Below, one piece after another: positions 1-9,076 of a stretch of DNA of 64,000 bases (position 1 is the first letter of the stretch; every line of letters begins with the position of its first letter). The position numbers were made by a program, and so were the translations under genes. Below the pieces are notes generated by a model. It was given only the letters and a program-made list of their open reading frames with translations, was not told the origin of the DNA and ran no database searches. The stretch is from Cryobacterium glucosi (GTDB taxonomy: Bacteria; Actinomycetota; Actinomycetes; Actinomycetales; Microbacteriaceae): positions 1 through 64,000 of the forward strand of contig NZ_SOFS01000023.1 of NCBI RefSeq assembly GCF_004402235.1, in the 5' to 3' direction.

Positions 1-222
1 CACCACGCGGTGAAGAGCTACACACGGTGGTCGCCGAAACACCTCGGCGACGGCCGCATCGAATGGACCTCACCCGCCGGGTACAGCTACATCGTCGAAC
101 CCTCCGCCGATATGAGACCACCCCGGAAACCCAAACCCGAACCGAAACCACCGGTCCCGATCGTGGACGTCTGGAACCTCGACCCCACACCCGACGACCC
201 CGACGACCCGACACCGTTCTAG
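1..222 (+). CDS. HNH endonuclease (DUF222/13E12-type), C-terminal fragment
   Basis: This is the last 73 codons of a gene that begins left of the window. The frame is open from base 1 and reads H-H-A-V-K-S-Y-T-R-W followed by K-H-L-G-D-G-R-I-E-W-T-S-P-A-G. That is how the HNH domain ends in the DUF222-HNH proteins that occur in many copies in Microbacteriaceae and as the 13E12 family in mycobacteria. The remaining ~40 residues are a Pro/Lys/Asp-rich tail with no domain. The catalytic HNH core lies mostly outside the window, so activity cannot be judged. In this family, single copies are often isolated genes and mark places where mobile DNA or repeats have inserted. Confidence 0.8.
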   Translation, partial: HHAVKSYTRWSPKHLGDGRIEWTSPAGYSYIVEPSADMRPPRKPKPEPKPPVPIVDVWNLDPTPDDPDDPTPF

Positions 223-341
223 AACGCAGGGCGTTGCCCGGCAGGAAGTATTGCTCGTGGCGTGCGGTCGTGAGCCTCAAAGTCATGGTCGAATCTGGCG
301 GACCTGCACATGTCGCAGACATGGCTGAATCTCGATGCAAC

Positions 342-375
342 AAAAAAGGGCCCCGTTCGTGAGAACGGAACCCTT
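342..375 (-). terminator. Rho-independent terminator after tRNA-Lys
   Basis: Read on the minus strand, an interrupted stem (AAGGG..CCGTTC / GAACGG..CCCTT, small internal loop) is followed directly by a run of six T. It lies 18 bases beyond the CCA end of tRNA-Lys, so it is placed to end that transcript. Confidence 0.75.
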
Positions 376-392
376 CGCTGATCTGGCTTTAC

Positions 393-468
<76 letters not shown>

Positions 469-552
469 GTATTTGTTTCTCCGGGACGACCCGAAGCGAC
501 TCTAGAGAATAACACCGGAAACGTCCCCGGCGCCAATCGAGGCCGCGCACCG

Positions 553-1464
553 GTGAGTCGCGCGGAAATTACTATCCTTGGGAGTGTGACCGACGCGACA
601 ATTCCTCCCCGAAACAGTGCCTCCGACGAGGCCTCGACCTACAGCCTCGACGATGACCTGGCCCTCGCCATCGAACTCGCCGATGCCGCGGATGCCATCT
701 CCCGCGACCGCTTCACCGCGATGGACCTCGTCGTCACGACCAAGCCGGACCGCACCCCCGTGACGGACGCCGACCAGGCCGTCGAACGAGCCATCCGCGC
801 CCTCCTCGCGGAACGACGTCCGAACGACGGCATTCTCGGCGAGGAATACGGCACCGCCGGCTCGACCGTGCGCCAGTGGATCATCGACCCGATCGACGGC
901 ACCGCCGGTTTCCTGCGCGGCGTGCAGATCTGGGGAACTCTGATCTCCCTTGCTGTCGACGGTATCCCCGTCGTCGGAGTGGTGAGCTCCCCCGCCCTCG
1001 GCAAGCGCTGGTGGGCGCGAGCCGGCGCCGGCGCCTGGTCCAGCGACGAGCGCACCCCCGACGCAGCCCCGCGCCGGCTCCAGGTCTCCGGCGTCCCGAC
1101 CCTCGCCGACGCGTCCCTCAGCTACAACAGCATCCAGCAGTGGGACCAGACCGGCCACCTCGAGGAGCTTGTCGTCCTCTCCCGGTCGGTGTGGCGCACC
1201 CGGGCATACGGCGACATGTGGTCGTACATGCTCCTGGCCGAAGGCGTGCTCGATATCGTGGCCGAATTCGACCTCAAGCCATACGACATGTCCGCGCTCG
1301 CCCCGATCGTCCAGGAGGCCGGCGGCACCTTCACCTCGGCCGACGGGCTCGAGGGACCCTGGCACGGCAGCTCCCTCGCCACCAACGGGCTGCTGCACGC
1401 CGCGACCCTCGAGGTCCTCCGTGCGTCCGCTGCCGGCACCGCCGGCACGGCCCGTCACGGCTGA
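553..1464 (+). CDS. hisN: Inositol-monophosphatase-family phosphatase, probable histidinol-phosphatase
   Basis: A Mg-dependent sugar/histidinol phosphatase of the inositol monophosphatase superfamily. The metal-binding motifs are in order: KPDRTPVTDAD (64-74), GEEYG (96-100) and DPIDGT (112-117), with a later Y-D-M-S-A-L-A-P and E-A-G-G segment. In actinobacteria this subgroup includes the HisN enzyme that makes histidinol from histidinol phosphate. A role on another phosphate ester (inositol, fructose-1,6-bisphosphate) cannot be excluded. The start is a GTG at 553 with GAGG 11 bases upstream. A second GTG at 586 would remove 11 residues ahead of the conserved region but has too short an SD spacing. 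The stop overlaps the next start (TGATG), so the lipoprotein downstream is probably translated with it. Confidence 0.75.
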   Translation: MSRAEITILGSVTDATIPPRNSASDEASTYSLDDDLALAIELADAADAISRDRFTAMDLVVTTKPDRTPVTDADQAVERAIRALLAERRPNDGILGEEYGTAGSTVRQWIIDPIDGTAGFLRGVQIWGTLISLAVDGIPVVGVVSSPALGKRWWARAGAGAWSSDERTPDAAPRRLQVSGVPTLADASLSYNSIQQWDQTGHLEELVVLSRSVWRTRAYGDMWSYMLLAEGVLDIVAEFDLKPYDMSALAPIVQEAGGTFTSADGLEGPWHGSSLATNGLLHAATLEVLRASAAGTAGTARHG

Positions 1465-2027
1465 TGCCACCCTCGCGCCCCGGGCCGGTCCGGGTTGCCC
1501 CCCTCTCTGCCCGGCGCGCCGTCATCGCGCGAGCCGCGGCCACAGCAGCACTCGCCCTCGGCCTGTCGCTTGCGGTGAGCGGATGCGCCTCCGTCGCCCG
1601 TCTCGCCCCCTCGGCCAGTGACGGGGCCGCCTCGCTTGCCGCATCAGCCACGGCCGTGCCGATCGAGGTGTCAAAGGTCGTAGTCGGGGACTGCCTCGAC
1701 AACGTCGGGGACGCCGATGTGGCATCCGCTGTCACCGTCACGCTGGTGCCGTGTGCCGAAGTGCACGCCTTCGAGGTCTACGCGGGCTTCGACCTGCCGA
1801 TGGAGTCGTATCCCGGCGAAGACGCTGTCGTCGCGTCGGCCGAAGACGGCTGCGGAACCCGGTTCGAGGCCTTCACCGGCAGCGCCTATGACGGCTCCCA
1901 GCTCGATTACAACTACTTCGTTCCGCCGGAGGACGGCTGGACGATCTCCGGCAGCCACCTGGTCTCGTGCCTGATCGACGACCCCGCCGGCCCCGTGACC
2001 GGAACCCTCGCCCAGGCCCGCCGTTGA
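1464..2027 (+). CDS. Septum-formation-family lipoprotein
   Basis: A 187-residue exported lipoprotein. After a basic N-terminus there is a hydrophobic stretch (about 28-44) and the lipobox L-A-V-S-G-C, so the mature protein should be anchored outside the membrane by its N-terminal cysteine. The body has V-G-D-C-L, V-P-C-A-E-V-H-A-F-E-V, G-C-G-T-R-F and L-V-S-C motifs: four regularly placed cysteines around a C-x-x-x-H-x-x-E pattern. This is typical of the actinobacterial 'septum formation' domain (PF13845), whose biochemical role is unknown. The ATG is embedded in the stop of the upstream phosphatase gene, so the two form an operon. Confidence 0.7.
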   Translation: MPPSRPGPVRVAPLSARRAVIARAAATAALALGLSLAVSGCASVARLAPSASDGAASLAASATAVPIEVSKVVVGDCLDNVGDADVASAVTVTLVPCAEVHAFEVYAGFDLPMESYPGEDAVVASAEDGCGTRFEAFTGSAYDGSQLDYNYFVPPEDGWTISGSHLVSCLIDDPAGPVTGTLAQARR

Positions 2028-2055
2028 TGCCCTGACATCACGAGGTCAGGCGTCA
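2025..2055. terminator. Hairpin shared by two convergent genes
   Basis: CCTGAC (2031-2036) pairs with GTCAGG (2045-2050) across an eight-base loop, and the stem extends outward with TGATGC/GCGTCA. The stop codons of the lipoprotein gene and the convergent sulP gene both fall in or beside the stem. There is no clear T run, so bidirectional termination is an inference. Confidence 0.45.
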
Positions 2056-3770
2056 CGGTCCCACTGCGTGCCGTCGAGGTCGCCCCGCAGCGTGCCGGTC
2101 GCCGCGTCGACGGCGGCGCCGACGGTGTCGGCGAATCGCTCGGGAGGGAACCGTTTGCCGAGGCCGTATCGACGCAGGACGTCTTTCACGGGACCCTTCA
2201 TCTCCGCGAAAACGAGGGTGGCGCCGCGCTTCTGCAGGAATTCATCCAGTTCGAGCAGTTCGTCGACGGCGGTGGTGTCGATATCGGTGATGGGTTCCGC
2301 TGCCAGGATCACGGTGCGCACGTCGGCGCCGGCCGCGCTGACGGTCGCCCGGACGTAGTCGTCGAAGATCCCGCCATTGGCGAAGAAGAGCGGCGCGTCG
2401 AAACGCACGATGACGATTCCGGGCAGGCGCTCGCCTTCCGGGTGCCGGGACAGGTCGTGGTAGCCCCGGAGGCCATGAATGCGACCCAGCTCCGCACGAT
2501 ACGGCCGCCAGGCGTGGCCGACGAATTCGCCGAGCGACAAGACGACCGCGACGATGATCCCTTCGATCACTCCGACGACGAGCACGCCGAAGAAGGCAGC
2601 GACGGACAAGAAGGCATCGGTCCTGCTCATCCGCACGAGGGCGACGAATCCCGTGATGTCGACGAGCCCCGACGCCGCGACCATCACGACGGCCGCGATC
2701 GTGGCGGATGGCAGGAAGTCCGTGAGGCCGGGTGCGAGCAGCATGAACAGAACGAGGAGGACAGCCCCGGCCACTCCGGCGAGTTGAGAGCGCGCCCCGG
2801 CGCTCTCAGCGGCGGCAGTACGCGACGACGACGCCGAGATGGGGAACCCGCCGAACAGGCCGGCGAGCAGATTCGAAGCGCCGACCGCCACCATCTCCTG
2901 GCTGCCGTCGACGTTGTCCCCGCGGCGCGCGGCGAAGGTGCGGGAGAGCACCGCGGTGTCCGCGAAGGCGATGAGCGCCATCCCGAGCGCGGGAAGGGCC
3001 AGGCCGACGACATCCGCCCCCTGCAGGCCGGCGAGGGCGGGTGCCGGAAGGCCGGCGGGGAGAGCGCCGACGACGGGGAGGCCGTCGTGGAGGCCGAGGG
3101 CGAACGTCAGCACCATCGAGGCCACGACCGCGACGAGGATCCCAGGGATCCGGCTCTTCGTCCAGACCAGGACGACGATGACACCCAGTGAGCCGATCCC
3201 GAACAGCATCGCGGTCGGGTTCACCTGGCCGCCGACGATGCCGGTGACGATGGCGATCGCATCTCGCAGCGGCGATGCCGACGAGAGAGAGAATCCGAGG
3301 AGCGGCGGGATCTGCGACAGAATGACGATCACCGCGAGTGCGTTGAGGTAGCCGACCCGGAGCGGCTTGGAAAGCAGGTCGGTCACGAACCCCAGGCGCA
3401 GCAATCCGCCCAGGATGAGTACCGCGCCGACCATGATTCCCAGGAGTCCGGCGAGGGCAACGGCACGGGCGCTGTCCCCGGCGGCGAGCGGCAGGATGGC
3501 CGCGGCGATGATCGGCGCGAGAGCCGAGTCGGGAGCGAGCACCAGGATCCGGGACGGCCCGACGACGGCGTAGACGAGAAGAGGAACGATCGTGGCGAAC
3601 AGGCCGGACTCGGGCGGAAGGCCGGCGACCTCGGCATAGCCGATGCCGACCGGGATGAGCAGGGCGGTCAGGATCGCCCCTGCGCGCAGATCGGGCAGCA
3701 GCCAGATGCGCCGATAGCCCAGCGCTGTAGCGACGCCTGGCGCCCATTTCCGCAGTCCGGTGTCGGCCAT
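2046..3770 (-). CDS. SulP-family anion permease with STAS domain
   Basis: A 574-residue membrane protein. A hydrophobic half of about 10-12 segments starts with I-W-L-L-P-D-L-R-A-G and includes the SulP-typical P-V-G-I-G-Y-A-E-V-A-G-L-P-P-E-S-G-L-F-A. A C-terminal STAS domain (about 430-545) contains I-V-I-V-R-F-D-A-P-L-F-F-A-N and a D-I-D-T-T-A-V-D-E-L stretch. The family moves sulfate, bicarbonate or other anions in exchange for or together with H+ or Na+. The substrate cannot be told from the sequence; no sulfate-assimilation or carbonic-anhydrase gene is adjacent. It is monocistronic and convergent with the lipoprotein gene. Confidence 0.88.
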   Translation of the reverse strand: MADTGLRKWAPGVATALGYRRIWLLPDLRAGAILTALLIPVGIGYAEVAGLPPESGLFATIVPLLVYAVVGPSRILVLAPDSALAPIIAAAILPLAAGDSARAVALAGLLGIMVGAVLILGGLLRLGFVTDLLSKPLRVGYLNALAVIVILSQIPPLLGFSLSSASPLRDAIAIVTGIVGGQVNPTAMLFGIGSLGVIVVLVWTKSRIPGILVAVVASMVLTFALGLHDGLPVVGALPAGLPAPALAGLQGADVVGLALPALGMALIAFADTAVLSRTFAARRGDNVDGSQEMVAVGASNLLAGLFGGFPISASSSRTAAAESAGARSQLAGVAGAVLLVLFMLLAPGLTDFLPSATIAAVVMVAASGLVDITGFVALVRMSRTDAFLSVAAFFGVLVVGVIEGIIVAVVLSLGEFVGHAWRPYRAELGRIHGLRGYHDLSRHPEGERLPGIVIVRFDAPLFFANGGIFDDYVRATVSAAGADVRTVILAAEPITDIDTTAVDELLELDEFLQKRGATLVFAEMKGPVKDVLRRYGLGKRFPPERFADTVGAAVDAATGTLRGDLDGTQWDRDA

Positions 3771-3816
3771 GAGACTCCTCGTCCGAGGTCATCATGCCCC
3801 GAAAGCGCGCGGCGGA

Positions 3817-4476
3817 CTACCGAGCCGTGCGACGGGTGAAGACCAGATGGACGACTCCGGACGGAGAAGGGGTCGCCTCGATGTCAAAGCGTTGCTCGAG
3901 CCCTTCGAGTCCGTCCCACAGTCGTTCGCCCCGGCCCAGGACGATCGGTACGAGGACGATGTGCATGTGATCGATCAGGTCGGCCTCGAGGAACTGTCGA
4001 ACCGTGCTGACGCCGCCACCGACCCGGACGTCGCGGTCGCCGGCCAGGGCGCGAGCCTGTTCGAGCGCCGAGACGGGGTCGGAATCAACGAAATGGAAGG
4101 TTGTTCCGCCGTCCATCACGAGCATCGGCCGGGGATGGTGCGTCAGCACGACCACGGGGGTGTGGAACACCGGGTTGTCGCCCCACCATCCCTTCCACTC
4201 TTCGTCCTCCCAGGGACCACGCACCGGGCCGAACTTGTTGCGGCCCATGATCTCCACGCCGATCCCGGGACCCCAGGCGCTGGCGAACGCATCGTCGACG
4301 CCGAAGGATGCCGCAGACTCCCCGTGAAGGCCCATCTCGCGGAAGGTGCGTGTCGCGATCGCCCATTCCAGGAGCCGGGAGCCTGCGTGTCCGAAGGGAG
4401 CGTCGAGTTTCTGGCCTTCTCCGGTGCCGAAGCCGTCGAGGGAGACCGAGAAGTTGTGCACGCGGACGAGGGACAT
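3817..4476 (-). CDS. Dihydrofolate-reductase-like (RibD C-terminal) protein
   Basis: 219 residues with the fold of the RibD C-terminal / DHFR-like family. It begins V-H-N-F-S-V-S-L-D-G-F, followed by I-M-G-R-N-K-F-G-P, V-V-V-L-T-H-H-P-R, a glycine-rich cofactor loop V-G-G-G-V-S-T-V-R-Q-F-L and the terminal L-I-D-H-M-H-I-V-L-V-P-I-V-L-G-R-G-E. These small proteins are widespread in actinobacteria and presumably bind NADPH; their substrates are mostly unknown. It should not be taken as the housekeeping FolA. It is a single gene between sulP and ssrA. A 7-base inverted repeat 28 bases upstream of the start may be its operator or promoter. Confidence 0.75.
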   Translation of the reverse strand: MSLVRVHNFSVSLDGFGTGEGQKLDAPFGHAGSRLLEWAIATRTFREMGLHGESAASFGVDDAFASAWGPGIGVEIMGRNKFGPVRGPWEDEEWKGWWGDNPVFHTPVVVLTHHPRPMLVMDGGTTFHFVDSDPVSALEQARALAGDRDVRVGGGVSTVRQFLEADLIDHMHIVLVPIVLGRGERLWDGLEGLEQRFDIEATPSPSGVVHLVFTRRTAR

Positions 4477-4503
4477 GTCATCTCCTGGAGTCGTGGTCGT
4501 AGG

Positions 4504-4523
4504 GAATCACACTATGGTGATTC
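4504..4523. promoter_or_regulatory. Inverted repeat upstream of the DHFR-like gene
   Basis: GAATCAC and GTGATTC face each other across a six-base spacer. Read on the minus strand the spacer is CATAGT, which could be a -10 element for the gene starting at 4476. A bound repressor would then cover the promoter. This is inference from position only. Confidence 0.35.
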
Positions 4524-4603
4524 GACCCACGGGCTCAAGGGGTCACGAGCTCACGACCGACGGTCCGAGACTCGAGGACTCAAGAGCGTGTGATAGGAAC
4601 CGA

Positions 4604-4990
4604 TGGTGGAGATGGGGGGAATTGAACCCCCGTCCACTGCTGTGGTCATATGCCTTCTACGGGTGTATCCAGTGAAGTCGTTCTACTCGGCTCCGGAATT
4701 TGCCACTGTCAGCTAATCCGACGAGCCCAGCCCTCGTTTAAGTCCCCCTACACCCCGCGGCTCAGAGTAGGAGCAATCTCTCTAAATGACGTCAGGGTCC
4801 GGGTAGAGAGCATTCCCGGCCTGACGGACTCTCTAGTTGCTTTACTTAGGCCGCGAGGGCGTAAGCAGAAGCAGAGTCAGTGCGGTTTGTTTTGGCACTT
4901 ATTGTTTTGCAGGGAGCGTTAACGAGTTAACCCTGCATCCTCGACCCGCTTCTCACAATTGCGCAGGCAATGTCGAAACCGATCATCCCC
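4604..4990 (-). ncRNA. ssrA: Transfer-messenger RNA (tmRNA)
   Basis: A 387-base one-piece tmRNA on the minus strand. Its 5' end, GGGGATGATCGGTTTCGAC, pairs with its 3' end, which has GTTCAATTCCCCCC and the terminal CATCTCC-A-CCA, giving the Ala-tRNA-like half. The resume codon GCC starts at 4896. The tag frame (4896 down to 4846) encodes AKTNRTDSASAYALAA and stops at TAA. The ALAA end is the usual proteolysis signal. The partner protein gene smpB lies 1.2 kb away on the same strand, separated by one gene. tmRNA rescues stalled ribosomes and tags the unfinished protein. Confidence 0.97.
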
Positions 4991-5109
4991 ATGAGCACTC
5001 GTCGCCATTGTTCGGCGCCACCGACGTACGGCGGAATGAGTGGGTCCTGTCACACGCTGTTGAGTTGTCAATACTGCACTCGTTCTTTTCGAACTGATCG
5101 TGCAGCCCT

Positions 5110-6093
5110 TCAGTCTACAACACTTCTGCCGGAATGCGGGGCGACGGCCAGCAGGACGCGCTCGGCCTCGGAGTCGCCGGGAACGATCACATCGATGCGC
5201 GCAGCACCAGACCGGACCGTGACGATACTCGCCTCGGCGTAACGCGGATGCCGCTGCACGGTGACCGACTCCAACCGCGCCAGGAACACGATCAGCCGGG
5301 AGCTCGACAATTCGGACCGATCGGCCAGACCGAACCAGTCGCGACGGGACAGCACTTGAACCTCCGCGTCGGTCCCGCAGACGATGGCGCCGTGCAGCAC
5401 AGTCGGACGGAACAGGTTCAACACCCGCGCCATGAAGCCGCCGGTCGCCCGAACCCGCTCACGCGGATGCGCGGCGTAGAGGTGGAGTTCCGGCTCGCGA
5501 TCCCGCAGATTCGTCCAGTCCGCCATCAGGTCCGCGTCGGTTGCCCGGAATACGGCAGAGTTGAGGACGGCATTGGGCCGCCGGTCGATGGCGGGGCCGA
5601 CCGGGAAAGTCAGCATCGAAGCAGCGGCCGTTGCGGCGTCGTGTGAGCCCAACGTCACTCCCGAGCCCAGCGACACGTCACGGAGCATGTCGACGAATCC
5701 GCTGACGACCTCGCGCGAGGAGCCGTTGTAGCCGACCTGGAGCACGCTGCCGTCCCGGGAGCACACCCGAAGGCGCCCGTCGGTGAGGTCGACGCTGTCC
5801 TCGATGGCAACGACGGCGTCGTAGGGCAGAGTCGAGCCGGCGTATGCCGAACCTGTCCTGCTCAGCACGGTGAGGGCGTCGCTCCCCGCGATGATCAGGT
5901 GGTCATAGAGGTCCATGGTCGGATCCGCGTCCCGGCGCGGGATGTTCCGCGGCACCTTGAGCACGAGCCGCTCCGACGTGGGATCGCACCCGAAGTCGCG
6001 AAACAGCCGCGGGACCTCATCCAGTGTCCGCACCGCGTCCACCCAGGGGCCGAAGGCGTTGTATTCCGCGTCCGCTGTACTCATTGCCTTCAT
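5110..6093 (-). CDS. Conserved protein of unknown function between ssrA and smpB
   Basis: About 328 residues if the ATG at 6093 is used; ATGs at 6084 and 6117 are also possible, and no Shine-Dalgarno sequence decides. I do not recognise the family. There is no signal peptide and no long hydrophobic segment, so it is probably cytoplasmic. Two stretches look alike in pattern: one near the first third (L-Y-D-H-L-I-I-A-G-S-D-A-L-T-V-L-S-R with a later C-S-R-D-G-S-V-L-Q-V-G-Y) and one near the end (L-H-G-A-I-V-C-G-T-D-A-E-V-Q-V-L-S-R-R-D-W-F). Both alternate beta-strand-like segments, as in PH-like domains; that reading is speculative. It shares the orientation of ssrA and smpB. Confidence 0.6.
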   Translation of the reverse strand: MKAMSTADAEYNAFGPWVDAVRTLDEVPRLFRDFGCDPTSERLVLKVPRNIPRRDADPTMDLYDHLIIAGSDALTVLSRTGSAYAGSTLPYDAVVAIEDSVDLTDGRLRVCSRDGSVLQVGYNGSSREVVSGFVDMLRDVSLGSGVTLGSHDAATAAASMLTFPVGPAIDRRPNAVLNSAVFRATDADLMADWTNLRDREPELHLYAAHPRERVRATGGFMARVLNLFRPTVLHGAIVCGTDAEVQVLSRRDWFGLADRSELSSSRLIVFLARLESVTVQRHPRYAEASIVTVRSGAARIDVIVPGDSEAERVLLAVAPHSGRSVVD

Positions 6094-6174
6094 CGTAACG
6101 CCCCGCATCCGCCGCATCGACGCGTGCGGATGCCGTCGCCCGCTCGTCCGACGGGCGGGCGATTCAACCGGGTG

Positions 6175-6651
6175 TCAGTCGCCGAGGTGCTTGCGCGCGG
6201 ACATCGCGCGGTCGGACTCGCGCTTGTCCTGGCGCTCACGGAGCGTCTGGCGCTTGTCGTATTCCTTCTTGCCCTTGGCGACGGCGATCTCGACCTTGGC
6301 CTTGCCGTTGCTGAAGTAGATCCGCAGGGGAACGAGCGTGTAGCCGCCCTCCTTGGTCTTGTGGCTGATCTTGATGATCTCCTGCTTGTGCAGCAGCAGT
6401 TTGCGTTTGCGCCGCGGCGGGTGGTTCGTCCAGGTACCGGCCATGTATTCCTGGATGTGCACGGCGTCGAGCCAGGCTTCGCCGCCCTCGATGAAGGCAT
6501 AGCCGTCGACGAGCGAGGCGCGGCCGGCGCGCAGGGATTTCACCTCGGTCCCGGTGAGCACCATTCCGGCCTCGTACGTCTCCTCGATGAGGTAGTCGTG
6601 GCGTGCCTTGCGATTGGTCGAGACGACCTTTTCGCCGATTTCCCTGGGCAC
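6175..6651 (-). CDS. smpB: SsrA-binding protein
   Basis: A 158-residue protein with the full SmpB pattern. It has N-R-K-A-R-H-D-Y near the start, then [18 protein letters not shown], a [16 protein letters not shown] core, L-Y-F-type strand ([12 protein letters not shown]), and the basic tail [13 protein letters not shown] that enters the mRNA channel. It binds tmRNA and delivers it to stalled ribosomes. It sits after ftsX, with an 89-base gap, in the order prfB-ftsE-ftsX-smpB that is conserved in actinobacteria. Confidence 0.97.
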   Translation of the reverse strand: MPREIGEKVVSTNRKARHDYLIEETYEAGMVLTGTEVKSLRAGRASLVDGYAFIEGGEAWLDAVHIQEYMAGTWTNHPPRRKRKLLLHKQEIIKISHKTKEGGYTLVPLRIYFSNGKAKVEIAVAKGKKEYDKRQTLRERQDKRESDRAMSARKHLGD

Positions 6652-6740
6652 GGGTTACTCCTCAACGTCGGTGGGTGGGCAGACCGGTACCGGCCAGCCC
6701 ACCAGTCTAGCTCTCGGCCTCGAGCCGTTCGGACGAACGG

Positions 6741-7655
6741 CTAGACCTTCAGGTAGCGGGTGATGGCGAAGTTGGCGGAGAAGGCCGCGAGTACCGCGCC
6801 GACCACCAGCAGGATCGGCACGACGAGGAGCGCATCCTGCATGCCCACAAGCGAGAAGCCTGTCAGCCGGGAACCGAGGAAGCCCTGGACGAACCATTGC
6901 ACGAGGGCAAGGACCGCACCACCTGCCAGAAGGGATCCCAGCAGCGCCGCAAAGACGCCCTCGAGGATGAACGGCGTCTGGATGAACCGGTTCGATGCAC
7001 CGACGAGTCTCATGATGCCGAGCTCACGCCGCCTCGAGAAGGCCGACAGCCGGATGGTGGTGGCGATCAGCAACGCTGCAGCCACGAGCATGAGCGAGGC
7101 GATGCCGATCGCCGTGTAGCTCGCCGCATTGAGCACGGAGAAGATCTGGTCGAGGTACTTGCGCTGGTCCGCGACGTTCTCGACCCCGGCCACGCCGGAC
7201 AGGCTCTCCACGAGCACGTCCGATTGGGACGGGTCCTTGAGGTTCACCCAGAAGGTCTGGTTCAGTTGCTCCGGAGTCACATAGTCGGCGACCGGGTTGC
7301 CTGCGAACTGCTTCTTGAAGTTCTCGAAGGCCTGTTCATGCGTCTCGAAATAGTACTTGTCCACGAACGGCGAGAGCGTCGGCGACTCGAGCTGGGCCTT
7401 GACGGCGTCGATCTGACCCTGGCTCGCCTCTCCCCCGGTGCAGGTCTCCCCCGGTGAGATCGCGGTGCACATGTAGATTCCGACCTGGGCGCGGTCGTAC
7501 CAGAAGTTCTTCATCTGGCCGATCTGCATCTGCATCAGGATCGCAGCGCCGACGAAGGTCAGCGAGATGAAGGTCACGAGCACGACAGAGACAACCATCG
7601 AGGCATTGCGACGCAGGCCGTTGGCGGCTTCGGAGAGCACCAGTCCGAGTCTCAT
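6741..7655 (-). CDS. ftsX: Cell-division protein FtsX
   Basis: 304 residues, four membrane segments: one near the N-terminus (about 20-43, [11 protein letters not shown]) and three in the C-terminal half. An extracytoplasmic region of about 120 residues lies between the first two, with two cysteines in [10 protein letters not shown] that may form a disulfide. The [14 protein letters not shown] motif before the third segment is typical. FtsX with FtsE controls peptidoglycan hydrolases at the septum. The start overlaps the end of ftsE by four bases (ATGA), so translation is coupled. Confidence 0.95.
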   Translation of the reverse strand: MRLGLVLSEAANGLRRNASMVVSVVLVTFISLTFVGAAILMQMQIGQMKNFWYDRAQVGIYMCTAISPGETCTGGEASQGQIDAVKAQLESPTLSPFVDKYYFETHEQAFENFKKQFAGNPVADYVTPEQLNQTFWVNLKDPSQSDVLVESLSGVAGVENVADQRKYLDQIFSVLNAASYTAIGIASLMLVAAALLIATTIRLSAFSRRRELGIMRLVGASNRFIQTPFILEGVFAALLGSLLAGGAVLALVQWFVQGFLGSRLTGFSLVGMQDALLVVPILLVVGAVLAAFSANFAITRYLKV

Positions 7656-8986
7656 CGGGTGGGTCCCACATTCTGTTCGCCGGTCTGGTCTGGTTTTTCG
7701 CCGGGAGCACGAAGCCCCAGCCTCTCGGCCAGGGTGAGCTGGTCGAGAACGTCGTCCTGGGTAGGTGCCATCGGACGCGACATGTACTTCGGTTGCTCGG
7801 CAGCACCCGCATCTGACGGGGAATCGTCTGCACCGGTCCCGGTTGGCGTCGTCGCGGCATCCGCCTGCGGCTCGCGGCCGGGCAGGAAGATCGCCGAGGT
7901 CAGCGGGAGGGGCATACCGGAATCTGAGGCAATAGCCATGGCCTGCTCGCCGAACGGCTGCGGAATGGCGGCGGGCGGCGTGGCCGGGGCCGCAGCGTCT
8001 GCGCCCGTCTCGGCGAGGGCGCCCGCACGAGCCGGGGCGTCGGGGACGATGACGACCGGCGTGATGGGTGCAGCAGGAACGGGAACGGCTGCTGGCACGA
8101 GCGGCGCGGGCACGGGTGCGGAGGGGTGGGTGAGGGCAGGAGTGGCCGGGGCCATCGGGTTCGCCTGGTTTGCCTGGTTCGCCGGGTTCGCCGGGGCGAA
8201 CACCGACGGCAGTGCGCTCGGCGCAAGTGCTGACACGGTGTGCTGCGGGTCGATGGCCGGCTTCCGGTGCAGGCCAGCTCCGAGCGGAATGATCGGGATG
8301 CCTGCGGTCGCGTAACCACCCTGGCGTTCGTCGCGCACGATCTTGCCGCCGGAGAGCTCGATGACCCGGCGCTGCATCTGGTCGACGATGCCGGCCTCGT
8401 GCGTGGCCATGACCACGGTCGTGCCGCCCGCGTTGATGCGCTCGAGCAGGGCCATGATGCCCGCGCTCGTGGTGGGGTCGAGGTTTCCGGTCGGCTCGTC
8501 GGCGAGAAGCACCTGGGGCTTGTTGACGATGGCTCGCGCGATCGCGACCCGCTGCTGCTCACCGCCGGAGAGTTCGTGGGGCAGCCGGAGCGCCTTCTCG
8601 GCGAGTCCGACCATCTTGAGCGTGTCAGGAACGGCCTCCTGGATGAAGCCGCGCGACTTGCCGATCACCTGCAGGCTGAAGGCGACGTTCTCGAACACGC
8701 TCTTGTTCGGCAACAGCCGGAAGTCCTGGAAGACGACTCCTAGGTTGCGCCGGAAGTACGGGACTTTGCGGTTCGAGATCGACCGCAGGTCCTGTCCGAG
8801 CACGTGGATGCGCCCGCTCGTGGGCTTATCCTCCTTGAGGATCAGCCGCAGGCAGGTTGACTTACCCGAACCGGATGCACCGACGAGGAAGACGAACTCG
8901 CCGCGCAGAACCTCGACGTTGATGTCGTCGAGAGCCGGTCGGGTCGTTCCCGGATATTTCTTAGTGATGCTGTCAAAACGGATCAT
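7652..8986 (-). CDS. ftsE: Cell-division ATPase FtsE with long C-terminal extension
   Basis: The first ~228 residues are a normal FtsE: Walker [10 protein letters not shown] (36-44), signature LSGGEQQRV (139-147), Walker B L-L-A-D-E-P (160-165) and the switch histidine in M-A-T-H-E (193-197). The protein then continues for about 215 more residues (to 444), mostly Ala/Pro/Thr-rich with a short A-N-Q-A-N-Q-A-N-P run. It ends with a more ordered-looking segment, [20 protein letters not shown], then A-E-R-L-G-L-R. FtsE is usually about 230 residues, so the tail is an addition. The reading frame is unbroken and codon use does not change. ftsX follows with a 4-base overlap. Confidence 0.95.
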   Translation of the reverse strand: MIRFDSITKKYPGTTRPALDDINVEVLRGEFVFLVGASGSGKSTCLRLILKEDKPTSGRIHVLGQDLRSISNRKVPYFRRNLGVVFQDFRLLPNKSVFENVAFSLQVIGKSRGFIQEAVPDTLKMVGLAEKALRLPHELSGGEQQRVAIARAIVNKPQVLLADEPTGNLDPTTSAGIMALLERINAGGTTVVMATHEAGIVDQMQRRVIELSGGKIVRDERQGGYATAGIPIIPLGAGLHRKPAIDPQHTVSALAPSALPSVFAPANPANQANQANPMAPATPALTHPSAPVPAPLVPAAVPVPAAPITPVVIVPDAPARAGALAETGADAAAPATPPAAIPQPFGEQAMAIASDSGMPLPLTSAIFLPGREPQADAATTPTGTGADDSPSDAGAAEQPKYMSRPMAPTQDDVLDQLTLAERLGLRAPGEKPDQTGEQNVGPTR

Positions 8987-9076
8987 GGCCCCTTGAGCCT
9001 AGGCAGGCATCCTGTGTTTTGCCAGTTCGACATACCGGCAAGCTTTTCCTCACAGGCAGGAACCGCCGAATTGGGC

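Noticed and set aside
502-1470. Long open frame on the minus strand opposite hisN (322 codons)
   Set aside because: It is antisense to a gene with clear motifs, is Gly/Arg/Glu/Val-rich and shows no domain. High GC makes such frames common; the same applies to long antisense frames opposite sulP, prfB, fabF, nadA and nadB.
4604-4680. An apparent separate tRNA gene
   Set aside because: The tRNA-like end belongs to tmRNA; the matching 5' half is at 4990.
5066-5071. TTGACA on the minus strand as the ssrA promoter -35
   Set aside because: It is a perfect -35 hexamer 76 bases before the tmRNA end, but no acceptable -10 lies 16-18 bases downstream.
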